Assembly: GCF_007995095.1 (NCBI RefSeq)
Contig: NZ_VOPY01000001.1
Coordinates: forward strand, 1,017,001-1,081,000
From: Flavisphingopyxis soli
Lineage (GTDB): Bacteria; Pseudomonadota; Alphaproteobacteria; Sphingomonadales; Sphingomonadaceae
Reading direction: 5' to 3'
DNA length: 64,000 bases
Shown here: positions 17,357-27,662 of the stretch, piece by piece
How positions within the stretch are numbered: position 1 is the stretch's first letter
Layout of the letters: each line of letters starts with the position of its first letter
Notes under the pieces: generated by a model
Told to the model about the DNA's origin: nothing
Databases searched by the model: none
The model's input: only the letters and a program-made list of their open reading frames with translations
Translations under genes and position numbers: made by a program

Positions 17357-17703
17357 GCGGAAACGTTACGCCGTTTCCGTCGACCCAGCCGAGCCGGGCG
17401 ACGCAGGTCGGCTATGAGCGTGCCGAACTGACCCGCATCATGGACCTGTACGGACGCATGGTCGCGGCCGGGCACTGGCGCGATTACGCGATGTATTTCG
17501 GGCGCGACGTCGCGATCTTCAGCGCCTTTCGCCGGGCCGCCGAACGTCCCGAGATCCGCGTCGAGAAACGCCCCGCGCTGCGCGCGCGCCAGGGCATGTG
17601 GTCGCTGGTCGGTGAGGGTGGGGCGGTGCTCAAACGCGGGCATGAACTGGCGGGCGTCCTCGCGCCGGTCGAACGGCGCCTGATGAAGCTGGTCGGCGAA
17701 TAG
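17353..17703 (+). CDS. DUF2794 family protein
   Basis: 116 aa. The core LTRIMDLYGRMVAAGHWRDYAM...FSAFRRAAERPEIRVEKRP identifies DUF2794, a family of unknown function in alphaproteobacteria. The start is a TTG overlapping the cysE stop by TTGA, so translation is likely coupled; a plain ATG start is absent. No membrane segment or signal is present. Confidence 0.8.
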   Translation: MSGNVTPFPSTQPSRATQVGYERAELTRIMDLYGRMVAAGHWRDYAMYFGRDVAIFSAFRRAAERPEIRVEKRPALRARQGMWSLVGEGGAVLKRGHELAGVLAPVERRLMKLVGE

Positions 17704-17706
17704 AAA

Positions 17707-17732
17707 CGGCCGGTCCGTTTCCGAACCGGCCG
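17707..17732. terminator. Hairpin between DUF2794 gene and convergent membrane gene
   Basis: CGGCCGGT (17707-17714) pairs with ACCGGCCG (17725-17732) across a 10-base loop. It sits 4 bases past the stop of the upstream gene. No clear T run follows in either direction, so it may be a weak terminator or a stabilising hairpin. Confidence 0.45.
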
Positions 17733-17754
17733 CCTCGCGTTAGGTATTGTTCGC

Positions 17755-18846
17755 TCAGGCGGTGAGCGTTGCCACCGTTGCAGGTGCCGCGATCACCGGC
17801 AGGCGATCCGACACGCTATCGGGCAGCATAGCGACGACGAACGCGCGTGCATTCTGCCAGAAGGCCGACAGCAGCAGCAACGCCGAACCGATCACCAGCG
17901 CGGTGAGCGCGACGTTGAGTTCGACCGCACCGAATTCGCGGAACAGCTCGGTCAGCGCATAGAGTACATAGGCCAGCGCCGAGACGAGCAGCGCGCGCCG
18001 GTCGATCGCCAGCGCAACGACGCCCATCGCGACATAGATCGCGATGACGAGGATCGCGCTGCCTGCCGAGATCGCATTGCCTTCGGTCACGCCCAGGAGG
18101 CTGAACAATGCGTGCGCGATCATCGGCGCGGCAAGCAGGTGGAGCCAGAAAGCCACGTCGCTGCGCCGCGTCTGGCGCAATTTGTCCGACGTGTCCCAGT
18201 TCATTGCCAGGGCGAAGACGCCGAGACCTGCAACGAGGACGAGGCCGAGGACGATATTGCGCATGTTGTCGACCTGGCCGATGCCGGCAAGAATCAGCGC
18301 GATGACCGTACCAGCGATCGCTGCGGCACCGACGGCGACGGTGATCGGCACCATGAAGCGCTTCCAGTGCAACCAGGTCGCGCCGGCGGTGATCAGGCCG
18401 ATGCCCGCTGCCAGCGATGCCATCAGCCGCGGATCGGGATTCCTGCCGAACATGTCTTCACCGCCGACCGCGATAAAGCCGCCGAGCATCGCGAATATCC
18501 CGCCCGAAAAGGCGAGCAGCAACAGGATGCTGGGCAGCGCCATGCGACGCTGGCGGGTGAAATATTCGGCCAGTGCCCATGCCGAGCCGGCAACCAGCGC
18601 GCCCGCGAGCGGCGATGGTCCCTCGACCGGCCAGATCGACTGGCCGATCCAGCCGACCGCGACCAGCAGGATCGCCGCGGCAATGCTGACGAAAATGTCG
18701 TTGAAGCCGGTCAGGAGGCGGAAACTCTCCTCGTCGACCGCGGGTGTTTCACGCAATGTTGCCACGTGCGCGCGCAATGCGGCTGCTGCCTCGGCGCTGA
18801 TCGCGCCATCGGCAATCGCCGTCTGGATATCGGTTTCGCTATACAT
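17755..18846 (-). CDS. Polytopic membrane protein, DUF2157-like
   Basis: 363 aa. A soluble N-terminal segment of about 50 residues (YSETDIQTAIADGAISAEAA) precedes about 10 membrane helices, the general plan of DUF2157 proteins. Family assignment is by layout only. No catalytic motif is seen. It stands alone, convergent with the cysE unit. Confidence 0.65.
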   Translation of the reverse strand: MYSETDIQTAIADGAISAEAAAALRAHVATLRETPAVDEESFRLLTGFNDIFVSIAAAILLVAVGWIGQSIWPVEGPSPLAGALVAGSAWALAEYFTRQRRMALPSILLLLAFSGGIFAMLGGFIAVGGEDMFGRNPDPRLMASLAAGIGLITAGATWLHWKRFMVPITVAVGAAAIAGTVIALILAGIGQVDNMRNIVLGLVLVAGLGVFALAMNWDTSDKLRQTRRSDVAFWLHLLAAPMIAHALFSLLGVTEGNAISAGSAILVIAIYVAMGVVALAIDRRALLVSALAYVLYALTELFREFGAVELNVALTALVIGSALLLLSAFWQNARAFVVAMLPDSVSDRLPVIAAPATVATLTA

Positions 18847-18922
18847 CCCCTGTCCTTTTCTTTGATCGTTACGATCTTGCCCGGGACGGGATTAGCATAT
18901 GCGTGTTATGTTGGCAATACAG

Positions 18923-19822
18923 TTAGCCGCCCTGCAGCAATTTGAGGATCGTGCCGGCCTGTTCGGCGCCCGATTGCGGGACGATCTCGCCGGTCCGGTC
19001 GGTGATCCGGTCGATCGCGGCGGCGACGCCTTCGGGGGTTTGCTGGTCTGCGGGCAGCGCGACGCCCTGCGTCAGCGTGACATAGGCGGCCTGGTAGACG
19101 CCTGCGCCCGCGCCCATGATCATGTTGGTGGGGGCATCATGGCTGACGAGGTAGAGCGCGGCCGGCGCAACGCTTTCGGGTGAAAACAGCGCGTGCATCG
19201 CCTCGGGAAAAATATCCTCGGTCATTCGCGTCGCCGCGGTCGGGGCGAGCGTGTTGACGCGAATGTCGTATTTGGCGCCCTCGATCGCGAGTGTCTTGGT
19301 GAGGCCGGCGAGGCCCAGCTTGGCAGCGCCGTAATTAGCCTGGCCGAAATTGCCGAACAGGCCGGTCGACGAGGCGGTCATCAGGATGCGGCCATAGGCC
19401 TGCTGCCGCATCATTTCCCAGACCGCCTTGGTCGCGTTGGCCGATCCATTGAGGTGGACGTCGACGACGAAGGCGAAATCCTCCGGGCTCATCTTGGCGA
19501 AGCTCTTGTCGCGCAGGACGCCGGCGTTGTTGATCAGGATGTCGATCTGGCCCCAGCGGTCTTTCGCCCGCGCGACCATGGCTTCCATCTGGGCATATTC
19601 GGTAACGCTGCCGCCATCGGCGATCGCTTCTCCGCCCGCCGCCTCGATCTCGGCGACCACCTTGGCGGCGGCATCCGAATGGCCGGTGCCGTCGCGCGAA
19701 CCGCCGAGGTCGTTGACCACGACCTTCGCCCCGCGGCGCGCGAGTTGAATCGCATATTCGCGGCCCAGGCCGCCGCCGGCGCCCGTCACGACGGCAACGC
19801 GTCCGGTAAAGTCGATCGTCAT
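18923..19822 (-). CDS. Short-chain dehydrogenase (multifunctional beta-oxidation type)
   Basis: 299 aa from ATG 19822 with GGGGA upstream. It shows the NAD(P)-binding TGAGGGLGREYAIQLARRGAKVVV region (glycine motif), the NNAGVLRD motif, catalytic Ser in MTASSTG and Tyr/Lys in ANYGAAKLG. The opening sequence and extended C terminus resemble the 3-hydroxyacyl-CoA dehydrogenase part of peroxisomal multifunctional enzyme 2. An acyl-CoA substrate is therefore inferred. No other fatty-acid gene is adjacent. Confidence 0.85.
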   Translation of the reverse strand: MTIDFTGRVAVVTGAGGGLGREYAIQLARRGAKVVVNDLGGSRDGTGHSDAAAKVVAEIEAAGGEAIADGGSVTEYAQMEAMVARAKDRWGQIDILINNAGVLRDKSFAKMSPEDFAFVVDVHLNGSANATKAVWEMMRQQAYGRILMTASSTGLFGNFGQANYGAAKLGLAGLTKTLAIEGAKYDIRVNTLAPTAATRMTEDIFPEAMHALFSPESVAPAALYLVSHDAPTNMIMGAGAGVYQAAYVTLTQGVALPADQQTPEGVAAAIDRITDRTGEIVPQSGAEQAGTILKLLQGG

Positions 19823-19919
19823 GGCGAAATCCCCTGAGCTGATGATGTGCAATATTATGTGCCCCGATTGGCGGTCGCAGGCGCGCGGGGCAAGCCCTTT
19901 GGTCGCCTGTGGCGGGCGG

Positions 19920-19937
19920 CTGTCAAATATCCGTCAC
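19920..19937 (+). promoter_or_regulatory. Pho box ahead of the porin
   Basis: CTGTCAAATAT followed by CCGTCACACAA makes two 11-base direct repeats close to the PhoB consensus (CTGTCA, 5 bases, CTGTCA). It lies about 82 bases upstream of the porin ATG, which suits an activator site. The same PhoB is encoded 1.6 kb away. Confidence 0.7.
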
Positions 19938-20018
19938 ACAACCGCCTTCGAATCGTAACAGCTTGGTCCTAGCGGCGTCATCGACGCCTTCGGGCATTCA
20001 TTTTATTCGGGGATAACC

Positions 20019-21416
20019 ATGACACGTACTCTCGCCGCCGCGCTGCTTTCGGCCAGCGCCGTTACCGCTTTTGCCACGCCCGTCCATGCGCAGGAGATCA
20101 GCGCCGACGAAGCCGCGCAGTTGCGCGCCCAGCTCGCCGCGATGAAGGCGCAGCTCGCCACGCTCGAGGCGCGCGTCGCAGCGACCGATCAGACCGCGCA
20201 GGACGCCGGCCAGGCTGCTGCCAACGCCGACGTCAAGGCGCAGGCGGCGACGGCGGCTGCTACCGAGGCCACTGCGGCAGCAAAGAGCGTTCCCGCCATC
20301 GCGTGGAAGGGTGCGCCCGAGATCACCGGCGAGGGCGGCTGGAGCTTCAAGCCGCGCGGTCGTGCTCAGCTCGACATAGCGAGCGTGAACGCACCCGACA
20401 GCGTCGGCGGCAACCGGCTTGGCACCGCGACCGAATTTCGCCGCATCTATCTCGGCGTCGACGGCAAGATTCCCGGCGGCTTCGCCTATCGCGTCGAGGC
20501 CGATCTGGCCAACAGCGCGGTCGAGCTGACCGATGTTTACGTGACCTATTCGGACGGCCCTGCGTCGATCACCGTTGGGCAGATCAAGCCGTTCTGGTCG
20601 CTCGAGGAGATGACGAGCGACCTGTTCACCAGCTTCATGGAGCGGGCATCGTTCACCAGCGGTTTCGGCTTCGAACGTCGCGTCGGTGTCTCGGGCGCTT
20701 ACAACGGCAAGTCGCTGCTCGTTCAGGGCGGTGTTTTCAGTGACAATGCCAGCGACCTGTTGAGCGACAGCAACAACAGCTACAGCTTCGATGGCCGCGT
20801 CGTATATTTCCCCAAGCTGGGCAACACGCAGCTTCATCTCGGCGGATCGGCGCATTACCACGATTTCAACGATGGCCAGTCAAGCGTGCGCTACCGTGCG
20901 CGTCCGTTTGCGCACACAACCGATCTGCGCCTGATCGACACCGGGAACATCGCGGCCAAGGGTGAGCGCGGCTTGGGACTTGAGGCAGCGGCGATGACCG
21001 GCCCGTTCCACGCGAGCGCCGAAGGCTTCTGGCAGACCGCCTTGGTTTCGGGTGCTGCCGATCCGACCTTTTTCGGCGGCTATGGAGAGGTCGGCATGAT
21101 GCTGACGCCGGGCGATTCGAGCGGTTACAAGGGCGGTGCGTTCGATCGCATCAAGCCTTCGCGGCTGATCACCAAGGGCGGGATCGGCGCGATCCAGCTC
21201 AATGCGCGCTACGACTATCTCGACCTCGTCGACAACGGCATCACGGGTGGAACGCAGAACGCCTATGGCCTGTCACTCGTCTGGGTGCCGATCGATTATG
21301 TCCGCTTCGTCGCCAACTACGGTCACATCGTTTACGATAACGCCGCTGTGCCCGCGGGGACCGATCGCAGCTATTCTGTCGACACGCTCGGCATGCGCGC
21401 GCAGATCGATTTCTAA
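20019..21416 (+). CDS. Phosphate-selective porin O/P family
   Basis: 465 aa. A signal peptide (ending PVHAQ) is followed by an Ala/Gln/Glu-rich coiled coil at residues 25-85 (AAQLRAQLAAMKAQLATLEAR), the usual trimerisation stalk, then a beta-barrel ending in a terminal aromatic (MRAQIDF). The segment RPRGRAQLDIASVN and YRVEADLANSAVELTDVYV fits the OprO/OprP family. Substrate is probably phosphate or polyphosphate, supported by the Pho box upstream. Start has GGGGAT 7 bases upstream. It is convergent with phoB. Confidence 0.88.
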   Translation: MTRTLAAALLSASAVTAFATPVHAQEISADEAAQLRAQLAAMKAQLATLEARVAATDQTAQDAGQAAANADVKAQAATAAATEATAAAKSVPAIAWKGAPEITGEGGWSFKPRGRAQLDIASVNAPDSVGGNRLGTATEFRRIYLGVDGKIPGGFAYRVEADLANSAVELTDVYVTYSDGPASITVGQIKPFWSLEEMTSDLFTSFMERASFTSGFGFERRVGVSGAYNGKSLLVQGGVFSDNASDLLSDSNNSYSFDGRVVYFPKLGNTQLHLGGSAHYHDFNDGQSSVRYRARPFAHTTDLRLIDTGNIAAKGERGLGLEAAAMTGPFHASAEGFWQTALVSGAADPTFFGGYGEVGMMLTPGDSSGYKGGAFDRIKPSRLITKGGIGAIQLNARYDYLDLVDNGITGGTQNAYGLSLVWVPIDYVRFVANYGHIVYDNAAVPAGTDRSYSVDTLGMRAQIDF

Positions 21417-21461
21417 CACGCCATAGACCTCGCGTCGTCGTCCCCCTCCTGACGACGCCAG

Positions 21462-21497
21462 AACGCCGGAATCCGTAACGCGGGTTCCGGCGTTTTT
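21462..21497 (+). terminator. Terminator of the porin gene
   Basis: AACGCCGGAA (21462-21471) pairs with TTCCGGCGTT (21485-21494) over a 13-base loop, followed by a T run. It lies 46 bases past the porin stop and 40 bases before the end of convergent phoB. Confidence 0.85.
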
Positions 21498-21536
21498 CGT
21501 TGGTGCTGGGCTTGGGTCATGACGCCCGGAGTGGCG

Positions 21537-22235
<699 letters not shown>

Positions 22236-22242
22236 GATCCGA

Positions 22243-22950
22243 TCAGCCGACCGGCTCGTCGGTGGGGTTTTCGCCGCGTTCGCGGTCGGGCAGGCGATCG
22301 CCGGTGACCGCATAATAGACCATCTCGGCGACGTTGGTCGCGTGATCGCCGATCCGCTCGATGTTCTTGGCGACGAACAGGAGATGCGCCGATTCGCCGA
22401 TGTTGCGCGGGTTTTCCATCATGAAGGTGACGAGCGTGCGGAAGATCGAATTATAGAAATCGTCGACCGCCTGGTCGCGCTCGCACACGCGCACCGCGAC
22501 ATCGGCATCGCGCGCGGCAAAGGCGTCGAGCACGTCGTGGACCATTTCCTTGGCGATATCGGCCATCGACACGAGCAGCGAGACGGCCTCGATCGAGCGG
22601 CTGTCGGTCATCAGCGGGATGCGCTTGGCGATGTTCTTGGCATAATCGCCGATCCGTTCGACGACACCGGCGATCTTCATCGCCGCGACCATCTCGCGCA
22701 GATCGTCGGCCATCGGTGCGCGCAGCGCCATCACCTGGACGATGCGCTTTTCGACCTCGGCCTCGAGCTCGTCGATCACCTTGTCGCTGACGACGACCTT
22801 TTCGGCGAGTTCGAGATCGTGGTTGGCCAGTGCACGCATCGCCTGGTCAAGCGCCAGTTCGGACCGCCCGCCCATTTCGGAAATCATCCCGCGCAATTCG
22901 GAAAGATCGTCGTCGAAAGCCTTTACCGTGTGGTCCATGCCCGTGTTCAT
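22243..22950 (-). CDS. phoU: Phosphate signalling complex protein PhoU
   Basis: 235 aa, all-helical with two similar halves; each carries the PhoU metal-site motif (ERIGDYAKNIAKR and ERIGDHATNVAEM). It links the Pst transporter to PhoR and keeps the regulon off when phosphate is abundant. ATG 22950 is preceded by AGGA. It sits between pstB and phoB. Confidence 0.96.
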   Translation of the reverse strand: MNTGMDHTVKAFDDDLSELRGMISEMGGRSELALDQAMRALANHDLELAEKVVVSDKVIDELEAEVEKRIVQVMALRAPMADDLREMVAAMKIAGVVERIGDYAKNIAKRIPLMTDSRSIEAVSLLVSMADIAKEMVHDVLDAFAARDADVAVRVCERDQAVDDFYNSIFRTLVTFMMENPRNIGESAHLLFVAKNIERIGDHATNVAEMVYYAVTGDRLPDRERGENPTDEPVG

Positions 22951-22970
22951 AGCGCGTTCCTGCTCAATCG

Positions 22971-23759
22971 TCAGCCGTAGCGGCCGGTGATGTAATCCTT
23001 GGTCCGCGTTTCGCGGGGATTGGTGAAGATGTCGGTCGTCTGGCCGTATTCGACCAGGTTGCCGAGATGGAAGAAGGCGGTGCGCTGCGACACGCGCGCG
23101 GCCTGCTGCATGTTGTGCGTGACGATGACGATCGCATAGCGGCCGCGCAGTTCGTGGATCAGCTCCTCGATCTTGGCCGTCGCGATCGGATCGAGCGCAC
23201 TGCACGGCTCGTCCATCAGGATCACCTCGGGATCGACCGCGATCGCGCGGGCGATGCACAATCGCTGCTGCTGACCGCCCGACAATGCGGTGCCGCTGTC
23301 GGTCAGGCGGTCCTTGACCTCTTCCCACAGGCCGGCGCGCTTCAACGAGCGTTCGACGATCGTGTCGAGCTCGACCTTGCCCTCGGCGAGGCCGTGGATC
23401 TTGGGACCGTAAGCGACATTGTCGTAGATCGACTTGGGGAACGGGTTGGGCTTCTGGAAGACCATGCCGACGCGCGCGCGCAGCTGGACGACGTCCATCG
23501 CCGACGAATAGATGTCTTCGCCGTCGAGCTTGATATCGCCTTCGACGCGGGCCGAGGGAATCGTGTCGTTCATCCGGTTGAGCGTGCGCAGGAATGTCGA
23601 CTTGCCACAGCCCGACGGGCCGATGAACGCGGTCACGTTATCGCGATCGACATCGATCGAGACGTTATCGATCGCTTTCTTGTCGCCGTAATAGACGCTG
23701 ACGTTGCGCGCCGTCATCTTGGGATTGGGCGTGCCGGTGGGGGAAATGGAATCGGGCAT
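22971..23759 (-). CDS. pstB: Phosphate ABC transporter ATP-binding protein PstB
   Basis: 262 aa. Walker [14 protein letters not shown]-loop [16 protein letters not shown], signature [14 protein letters not shown], Walker [13 protein letters not shown]. The QKPNPFP motif is diagnostic of PstB. The start ATG 23759 lies 2 bases from the end of pstA. Confidence 0.97.
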   Translation of the reverse strand: MPDSISPTGTPNPKMTARNVSVYYGDKKAIDNVSIDVDRDNVTAFIGPSGCGKSTFLRTLNRMNDTIPSARVEGDIKLDGEDIYSSAMDVVQLRARVGMVFQKPNPFPKSIYDNVAYGPKIHGLAEGKVELDTIVERSLKRAGLWEEVKDRLTDSGTALSGGQQQRLCIARAIAVDPEVILMDEPCSALDPIATAKIEELIHELRGRYAIVIVTHNMQQAARVSQRTAFFHLGNLVEYGQTTDIFTNPRETRTKDYITGRYG

Positions 23760-23761
23760 AA

Positions 23762-25042
23762 TTACCAGCGCTTTTCGAAACGGTTGCGGAGATAGACGGC
23801 AAAGGCGTTCATCGACAGCAGGACGACGAGCAGGACGATGATCGCCGCCGAGGTCTTTTCGACGAAGCCCTTGTCGACTTCGTCGGACCACAGGAAGATC
23901 TGCATCGGCAGGACCGTCGAGGGATCGGTGATCCCGCCGGGCGGATCGGCGATGAAGGCGCGCATGCCGATCAGCAGCAGCGGCGCGGTCTCGCCGAGCG
24001 CGCGCGCCATGCCGATGATCGTGCCGGTCAGGATGCCGGGCAAGGCGAGCGGCAGGACGTGGTGGAAGACGACCTGGACGCGGCTGGCGCCGACACCCAG
24101 CGCGGCATCGCGGATCGACGGCGGGACCGACTTGATCGCGTTGCGACCGGCGATGACGATCACCGGCATCGTCATCAACGCCAGCGTGACGCCGCCGACC
24201 AGTGGCGATGAGGTCGGCATGCCGAACAGGTTGATGAACACCGCGAGCGCTAGCAGGCCGAAGATGATCGAGGGGACCGCGGCAAGATTGTTGATCGACA
24301 CCTCGATGATGTCGGTCAGCCGGTTTCGCGCGGCATATTCCTCGAGATAGAGCGAGGCGAGAACGCCGACGGGAAAGGCAAGGACGAGCGTGACGAGCAT
24401 CGTCAGCAGCGACCCCTTGAGCGCGCCCCAGATCCCCGCAAGCGCAGGATCGGTCGCATCGCCGCCGGTCAGGAAGGCGACGTTCAAGCTTTTCGACAGC
24501 GCGTGGCGGCTATCGAGCAGTTTTACCGCGCGTTCGGCCTCAGCGCTGCCTTCGCTCTTGTTGGCGATGTCGATGTCCGATGCGGCGGGCAGGTCGAATA
24601 CCGTCTTGCCGAGGAGCAGGTCGGGATTGGCGGCAATCTGGCGGCGCACCAGCACCCAGGCGCCATCGCTGAAATATTGGTTCGCGCCGGGGCCGTAAGC
24701 GGCGGTCGCGGCATATTCGACCAGCCCCTGGAAATCGGCATTGGCGAGCGCTGCCTCGCCGCTGCCCGAGCGCAGCAGGTCGGGATCGACGCTGATCGGT
24801 GCGGTCTCGAAATCGACAGGCAGCGCGATGCGCGTCTGGGTGAAGCCGCCGATGCCGTTGCCGATCATGACGATCAGCAGGAAGGCGAGGAATGCGGCCG
24901 AGGCGGCGACCGCGGAGAGGCCGACATATTTGAACCGGCGCTCGGACGCGTAGCGTCGCCGGATGCGCGCCTGCATGTCGGGCGCGTTCCAGTCGGTCGG
25001 CGTGCGGTCGACCGCTGCGTCGAGGGCGTCGGGGCTATTCAT
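23762..25042 (-). CDS. pstA: Phosphate ABC transporter permease PstA
   Basis: 426 aa, longer than the typical 280-300 aa because of an N-terminal extension with one membrane helix and about 130 periplasmic residues (DUF3333 region), usual in alphaproteobacteria. The permease core shows [20 protein letters not shown] and the ATPase-coupling loop [26 protein letters not shown] 25042 overlaps the pstC stop by 8 bases; a GTG at 25051 is an alternative. Confidence 0.94.
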   Translation of the reverse strand: MNSPDALDAAVDRTPTDWNAPDMQARIRRRYASERRFKYVGLSAVAASAAFLAFLLIVMIGNGIGGFTQTRIALPVDFETAPISVDPDLLRSGSGEAALANADFQGLVEYAATAAYGPGANQYFSDGAWVLVRRQIAANPDLLLGKTVFDLPAASDIDIANKSEGSAEAERAVKLLDSRHALSKSLNVAFLTGGDATDPALAGIWGALKGSLLTMLVTLVLAFPVGVLASLYLEEYAARNRLTDIIEVSINNLAAVPSIIFGLLALAVFINLFGMPTSSPLVGGVTLALMTMPVIVIAGRNAIKSVPPSIRDAALGVGASRVQVVFHHVLPLALPGILTGTIIGMARALGETAPLLLIGMRAFIADPPGGITDPSTVLPMQIFLWSDEVDKGFVEKTSAAIIVLLVVLLSMNAFAVYLRNRFEKRW

Positions 25043-26414
25043 AAGCTTCACGATATTTCTTCACGACGCGCAAAGCGACGATGTTGAGCAGCAGCGTGAC
25101 GATGAACAGGACGAGGCCGAGCGCGAACGCGGCGAGCGTCTTGGCGCTGTCGAATTCCTGGTCGCCGGTCAGCAGCTTGACGATCTGCGCGGTCACCGTG
25201 GTGACGCTGGCAAATGGGTTGGCGGTCATGCTCGCCGAAAGTCCGGCGGCCATGACGACGATCATCGTCTCGCCGATCGCGCGGCTGACCGCGAGCAGGA
25301 CGCCGCCGACGACACCGGGCAGCGCGGCGGGCAGGATCACCTGGCGAATCGTCTCGCTGGTCGTCGATCCCATCGCCAGCGACCCGTCGCGCATCGATTG
25401 CGGCACCGCGTTGATGCTGTCGTCGGCCATCGAGGAAACGAACGGGATGATCATCACGCCCATCACGACACCCGCGGCCATCGCGCTTTCGCCGCTGGCA
25501 TTGGGGATGCCGATCATCACGGCAAAGTCGCGCAATGCGGGCGCAACGGTCAGCGCGGCGAAATAGCCGTAAACCACGGTCGGCACGCCGGCGAGGATCT
25601 CGAGGATCGGCTTCATCCACTGGCGGACCTTGGGCGCGGCGTACTGGGTCAGGTAGATCGCGCTCATCAGGCCGAGCGGGATGGCGACCAGCATCGCAAT
25701 GATCGCGCCGATCAGGATCGTCCCCCAGAACAGCGGGATCGCGCCGAACTGATCGGGATCGACGTTCCCCGATGCGGGACTCCAGTGCGTCCCCGTCAGG
25801 AACGCGAAGGGCGAGACCATGCCGAAAAAGCGGATCGATTCGAAGATCAGCGACAGGACGATGCCGACCGTCGTCAGGATGGCGATCAGCGAGGCGATCA
25901 GCAGCGTGCCCATGACGACGCGCTCGACCCGGGTGCGGGCGCGAAAATCCTGTTTGAGCCGGGTGTAGCCATAGGCCCAGCCGGCAAACAGCAGCAACGC
26001 GGCCCCGACCGCGCCGATCGAGGAATAATAGGAGATTGCGGTGCGATACGGCGCGACCAGCGCGGCCGCCTGCGGATTGAAGCCGACGTCGAGCTGGCCC
26101 ATCGCGATGCTGCGCGCCTCGCCAAGAATCGCCGCGCGCGAAAACATGTCGGCGGGCAGGCTGGCGGCAGCGGGCGTGGCGAGGACCGCATCGGTCACCA
26201 GCGATGGCGACAAGGCCGACCAGACAGCGAGGAATATCAGCGGCGGGACGACCGCCCAAAGGGCCACGTACCAGCCGTGGTAATTGGGCAGCGAATGGAG
26301 CGCGCGGCGTCCCCCGACACGCGAAAAGCCGCGCGCCTTGGCGCGTCCGGCAAGCCAGCCGACGACCCCCAGGCCGACGATCAGGAACAGCAGTGCCGGT
26401 CCGGATATCGTCAC
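25035..26414 (-). CDS. pstC: Phosphate ABC transporter permease PstC
   Basis: 459 aa from GTG 26414 (a TTG one codon upstream is an alternative). The core resembles PstC (LEILAGVPTVVYGYFAALTVAP, the coupling loop QSMRDGSLAMGSTTSETIRQVILP, VSRAIGETMIVVMAAG). It is about 140 aa longer than E. coli PstC, with an extra N-terminal region of two membrane helices around a periplasmic segment. It follows pstS after an 84-base gap containing a strong hairpin. Confidence 0.94.
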   Translation of the reverse strand: MTISGPALLFLIVGLGVVGWLAGRAKARGFSRVGGRRALHSLPNYHGWYVALWAVVPPLIFLAVWSALSPSLVTDAVLATPAAASLPADMFSRAAILGEARSIAMGQLDVGFNPQAAALVAPYRTAISYYSSIGAVGAALLLFAGWAYGYTRLKQDFRARTRVERVVMGTLLIASLIAILTTVGIVLSLIFESIRFFGMVSPFAFLTGTHWSPASGNVDPDQFGAIPLFWGTILIGAIIAMLVAIPLGLMSAIYLTQYAAPKVRQWMKPILEILAGVPTVVYGYFAALTVAPALRDFAVMIGIPNASGESAMAAGVVMGVMIIPFVSSMADDSINAVPQSMRDGSLAMGSTTSETIRQVILPAALPGVVGGVLLAVSRAIGETMIVVMAAGLSASMTANPFASVTTVTAQIVKLLTGDQEFDSAKTLAAFALGLVLFIVTLLLNIVALRVVKKYREAYE

Positions 26415-26441
26415 CAATCACGCCCCTCTTTACTAACGCCA

Positions 26442-26470
26442 ATGGGGATGCCGGAACCCGGCACCCCCAT
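26442..26470 (-). terminator. Intercistronic hairpin between pstS and pstC
   Basis: On the minus-strand RNA ATGGGGGTGCCGG pairs with CCGGCATCCCCAT across a 3-base loop; one G-U pair otherwise unbroken. No T run follows, so it is more likely a stability or processing hairpin that gives pstS more protein than the membrane genes than a full terminator. Confidence 0.6.
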
Positions 26471-26498
26471 CGCAATTCGGTTTCGGCAACAGGCCGTG

Positions 26499-27542
26499 TT
26501 ACTTCAGGTCGGCGCCGTCAAGCGTCGTCATCGCCGCCGCGGTGGCATTGGCCTTTGCCGCGACATCGGCAGGCGACAGGATCAGACCCTTGGCCTTGAG
26601 ATAGCCGCCTTCGCCCGCGCCCTTCAAGAATTCAGCGACATATTCCTTGATGCCCGGAATGACGCCGACATGGGCTTTCTTGATGTAGATGTAGAGCGGG
26701 CGCGCGCCGGGATATTCGCCGCTGGCGATCGCGGCATATTCGGGCGCGATGCCGTTCAGCGGAATGCCGCGGACCTTGTCCTGGTTTTCCTCGAGATAGC
26801 TGTAGCCGAACAGGCCGACGCTGTTGGGGTTCTTGGCCAGCTTGCCGATCATCAGGTTGTCGTTTTCGCCCTGCTCGACATAATAAGGCGCGCTGCGCAG
26901 GTCGGTGCAGCTCTTTTCGAACCCGTCCTTGTCGCTCTCCTTCATCGCCTTCATCTTGGGGTCGGCTTCGCAACCCTTCAGAAGGATCAGTTCCTTGAAC
27001 GCGTCATAGGTGCCCGAAGTCGAGGGCGGGCCATAGACCGAGATGCCGATCGCGGGGAGCGACGGGTTGACGTCCTTCCAGGTCTTGGCAGTGTTGGGCT
27101 TGCCGTCGACGTTCGCGGCGAGCGCCTTGTAAAGGTCCTGCGGGGTCAGCGAGAGCTTGGTGCCGTCGACCGACTGGGCCACCGCGATGCCGTCGATGCC
27201 GACCTGGATTTCGACGATATCCTTGACGCCATTGGCGACGCACTTGTCGAACTCGGACTTCTTCATCCGGCGCGAGGCGTCCTCGATATCGGGATAGGCG
27301 GCGCCGACGCCCTGGCAGAAACGCTCCATGCCGCCGCCGGTACCGGTCGATTCGATCTTCGGCGTCTTCATGCCGGCGTTGGCGCGGACGAACTCTTCAG
27401 CCGCGGTGGTGGCAAACGGATAGACAGTCGAAGATCCGACTGCCGAAATGTAATCGCGCGATGCGCCCGAGCTGCCGGCCTTGTCGTTGCAACCGGCGAG
27501 CGCGATCGCCGAGACGGCGATGAGAGCGAGAGTCTTGTTCAT
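26499..27542 (-). CDS. pstS: Phosphate-binding lipoprotein PstS
   Basis: 347 aa from ATG 27542. Signal peptide ends in a lipobox (ALAGC), so it is a lipoprotein. Phosphate-binding features: VGSSTVYPFATTAAEEF, STGTGGGMERFCQG, YGPPSTSGTYDAFKE. It delivers phosphate to PstCA. The start lies downstream of two Pho boxes. Confidence 0.95.
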   Translation of the reverse strand: MNKTLALIAVSAIALAGCNDKAGSSGASRDYISAVGSSTVYPFATTAAEEFVRANAGMKTPKIESTGTGGGMERFCQGVGAAYPDIEDASRRMKKSEFDKCVANGVKDIVEIQVGIDGIAVAQSVDGTKLSLTPQDLYKALAANVDGKPNTAKTWKDVNPSLPAIGISVYGPPSTSGTYDAFKELILLKGCEADPKMKAMKESDKDGFEKSCTDLRSAPYYVEQGENDNLMIGKLAKNPNSVGLFGYSYLEENQDKVRGIPLNGIAPEYAAIASGEYPGARPLYIYIKKAHVGVIPGIKEYVAEFLKGAGEGGYLKAKGLILSPADVAAKANATAAAMTTLDGADLK

Positions 27543-27622
27543 TGCTGTATTCCTAACCCCAGATGGATGTCTGCGCGCGACGGGCGATGCCATCGTGCGA
27601 TGCAGCCCAATCGGCCACGCCA

Positions 27623-27662
27623 ATGACAATTTCATGACTCGCGGGTCACAATTTTATGACGG
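27623..27662 (-). promoter_or_regulatory. Two tandem Pho boxes ahead of pstS
   Basis: On the minus strand, GAGTCATGAAATTGTCAT (27623-27640) and CCGTCATAAAATTGTGAC (27645-27662) each show two TGTCA-like half sites 11 bases apart. They are about 80 and 100 bases before the pstS start. The second overlaps the phoR stop codon, so pstS has its own PhoB-dependent promoter inside the end of phoR. Confidence 0.75.

Noticed and set aside
24963-27626. 887-codon open frame on the plus strand
   Set aside because: Antisense to pstA, pstC and pstS, which carry clear motifs. The frame reads as Arg/Asp/Gly-rich filler.
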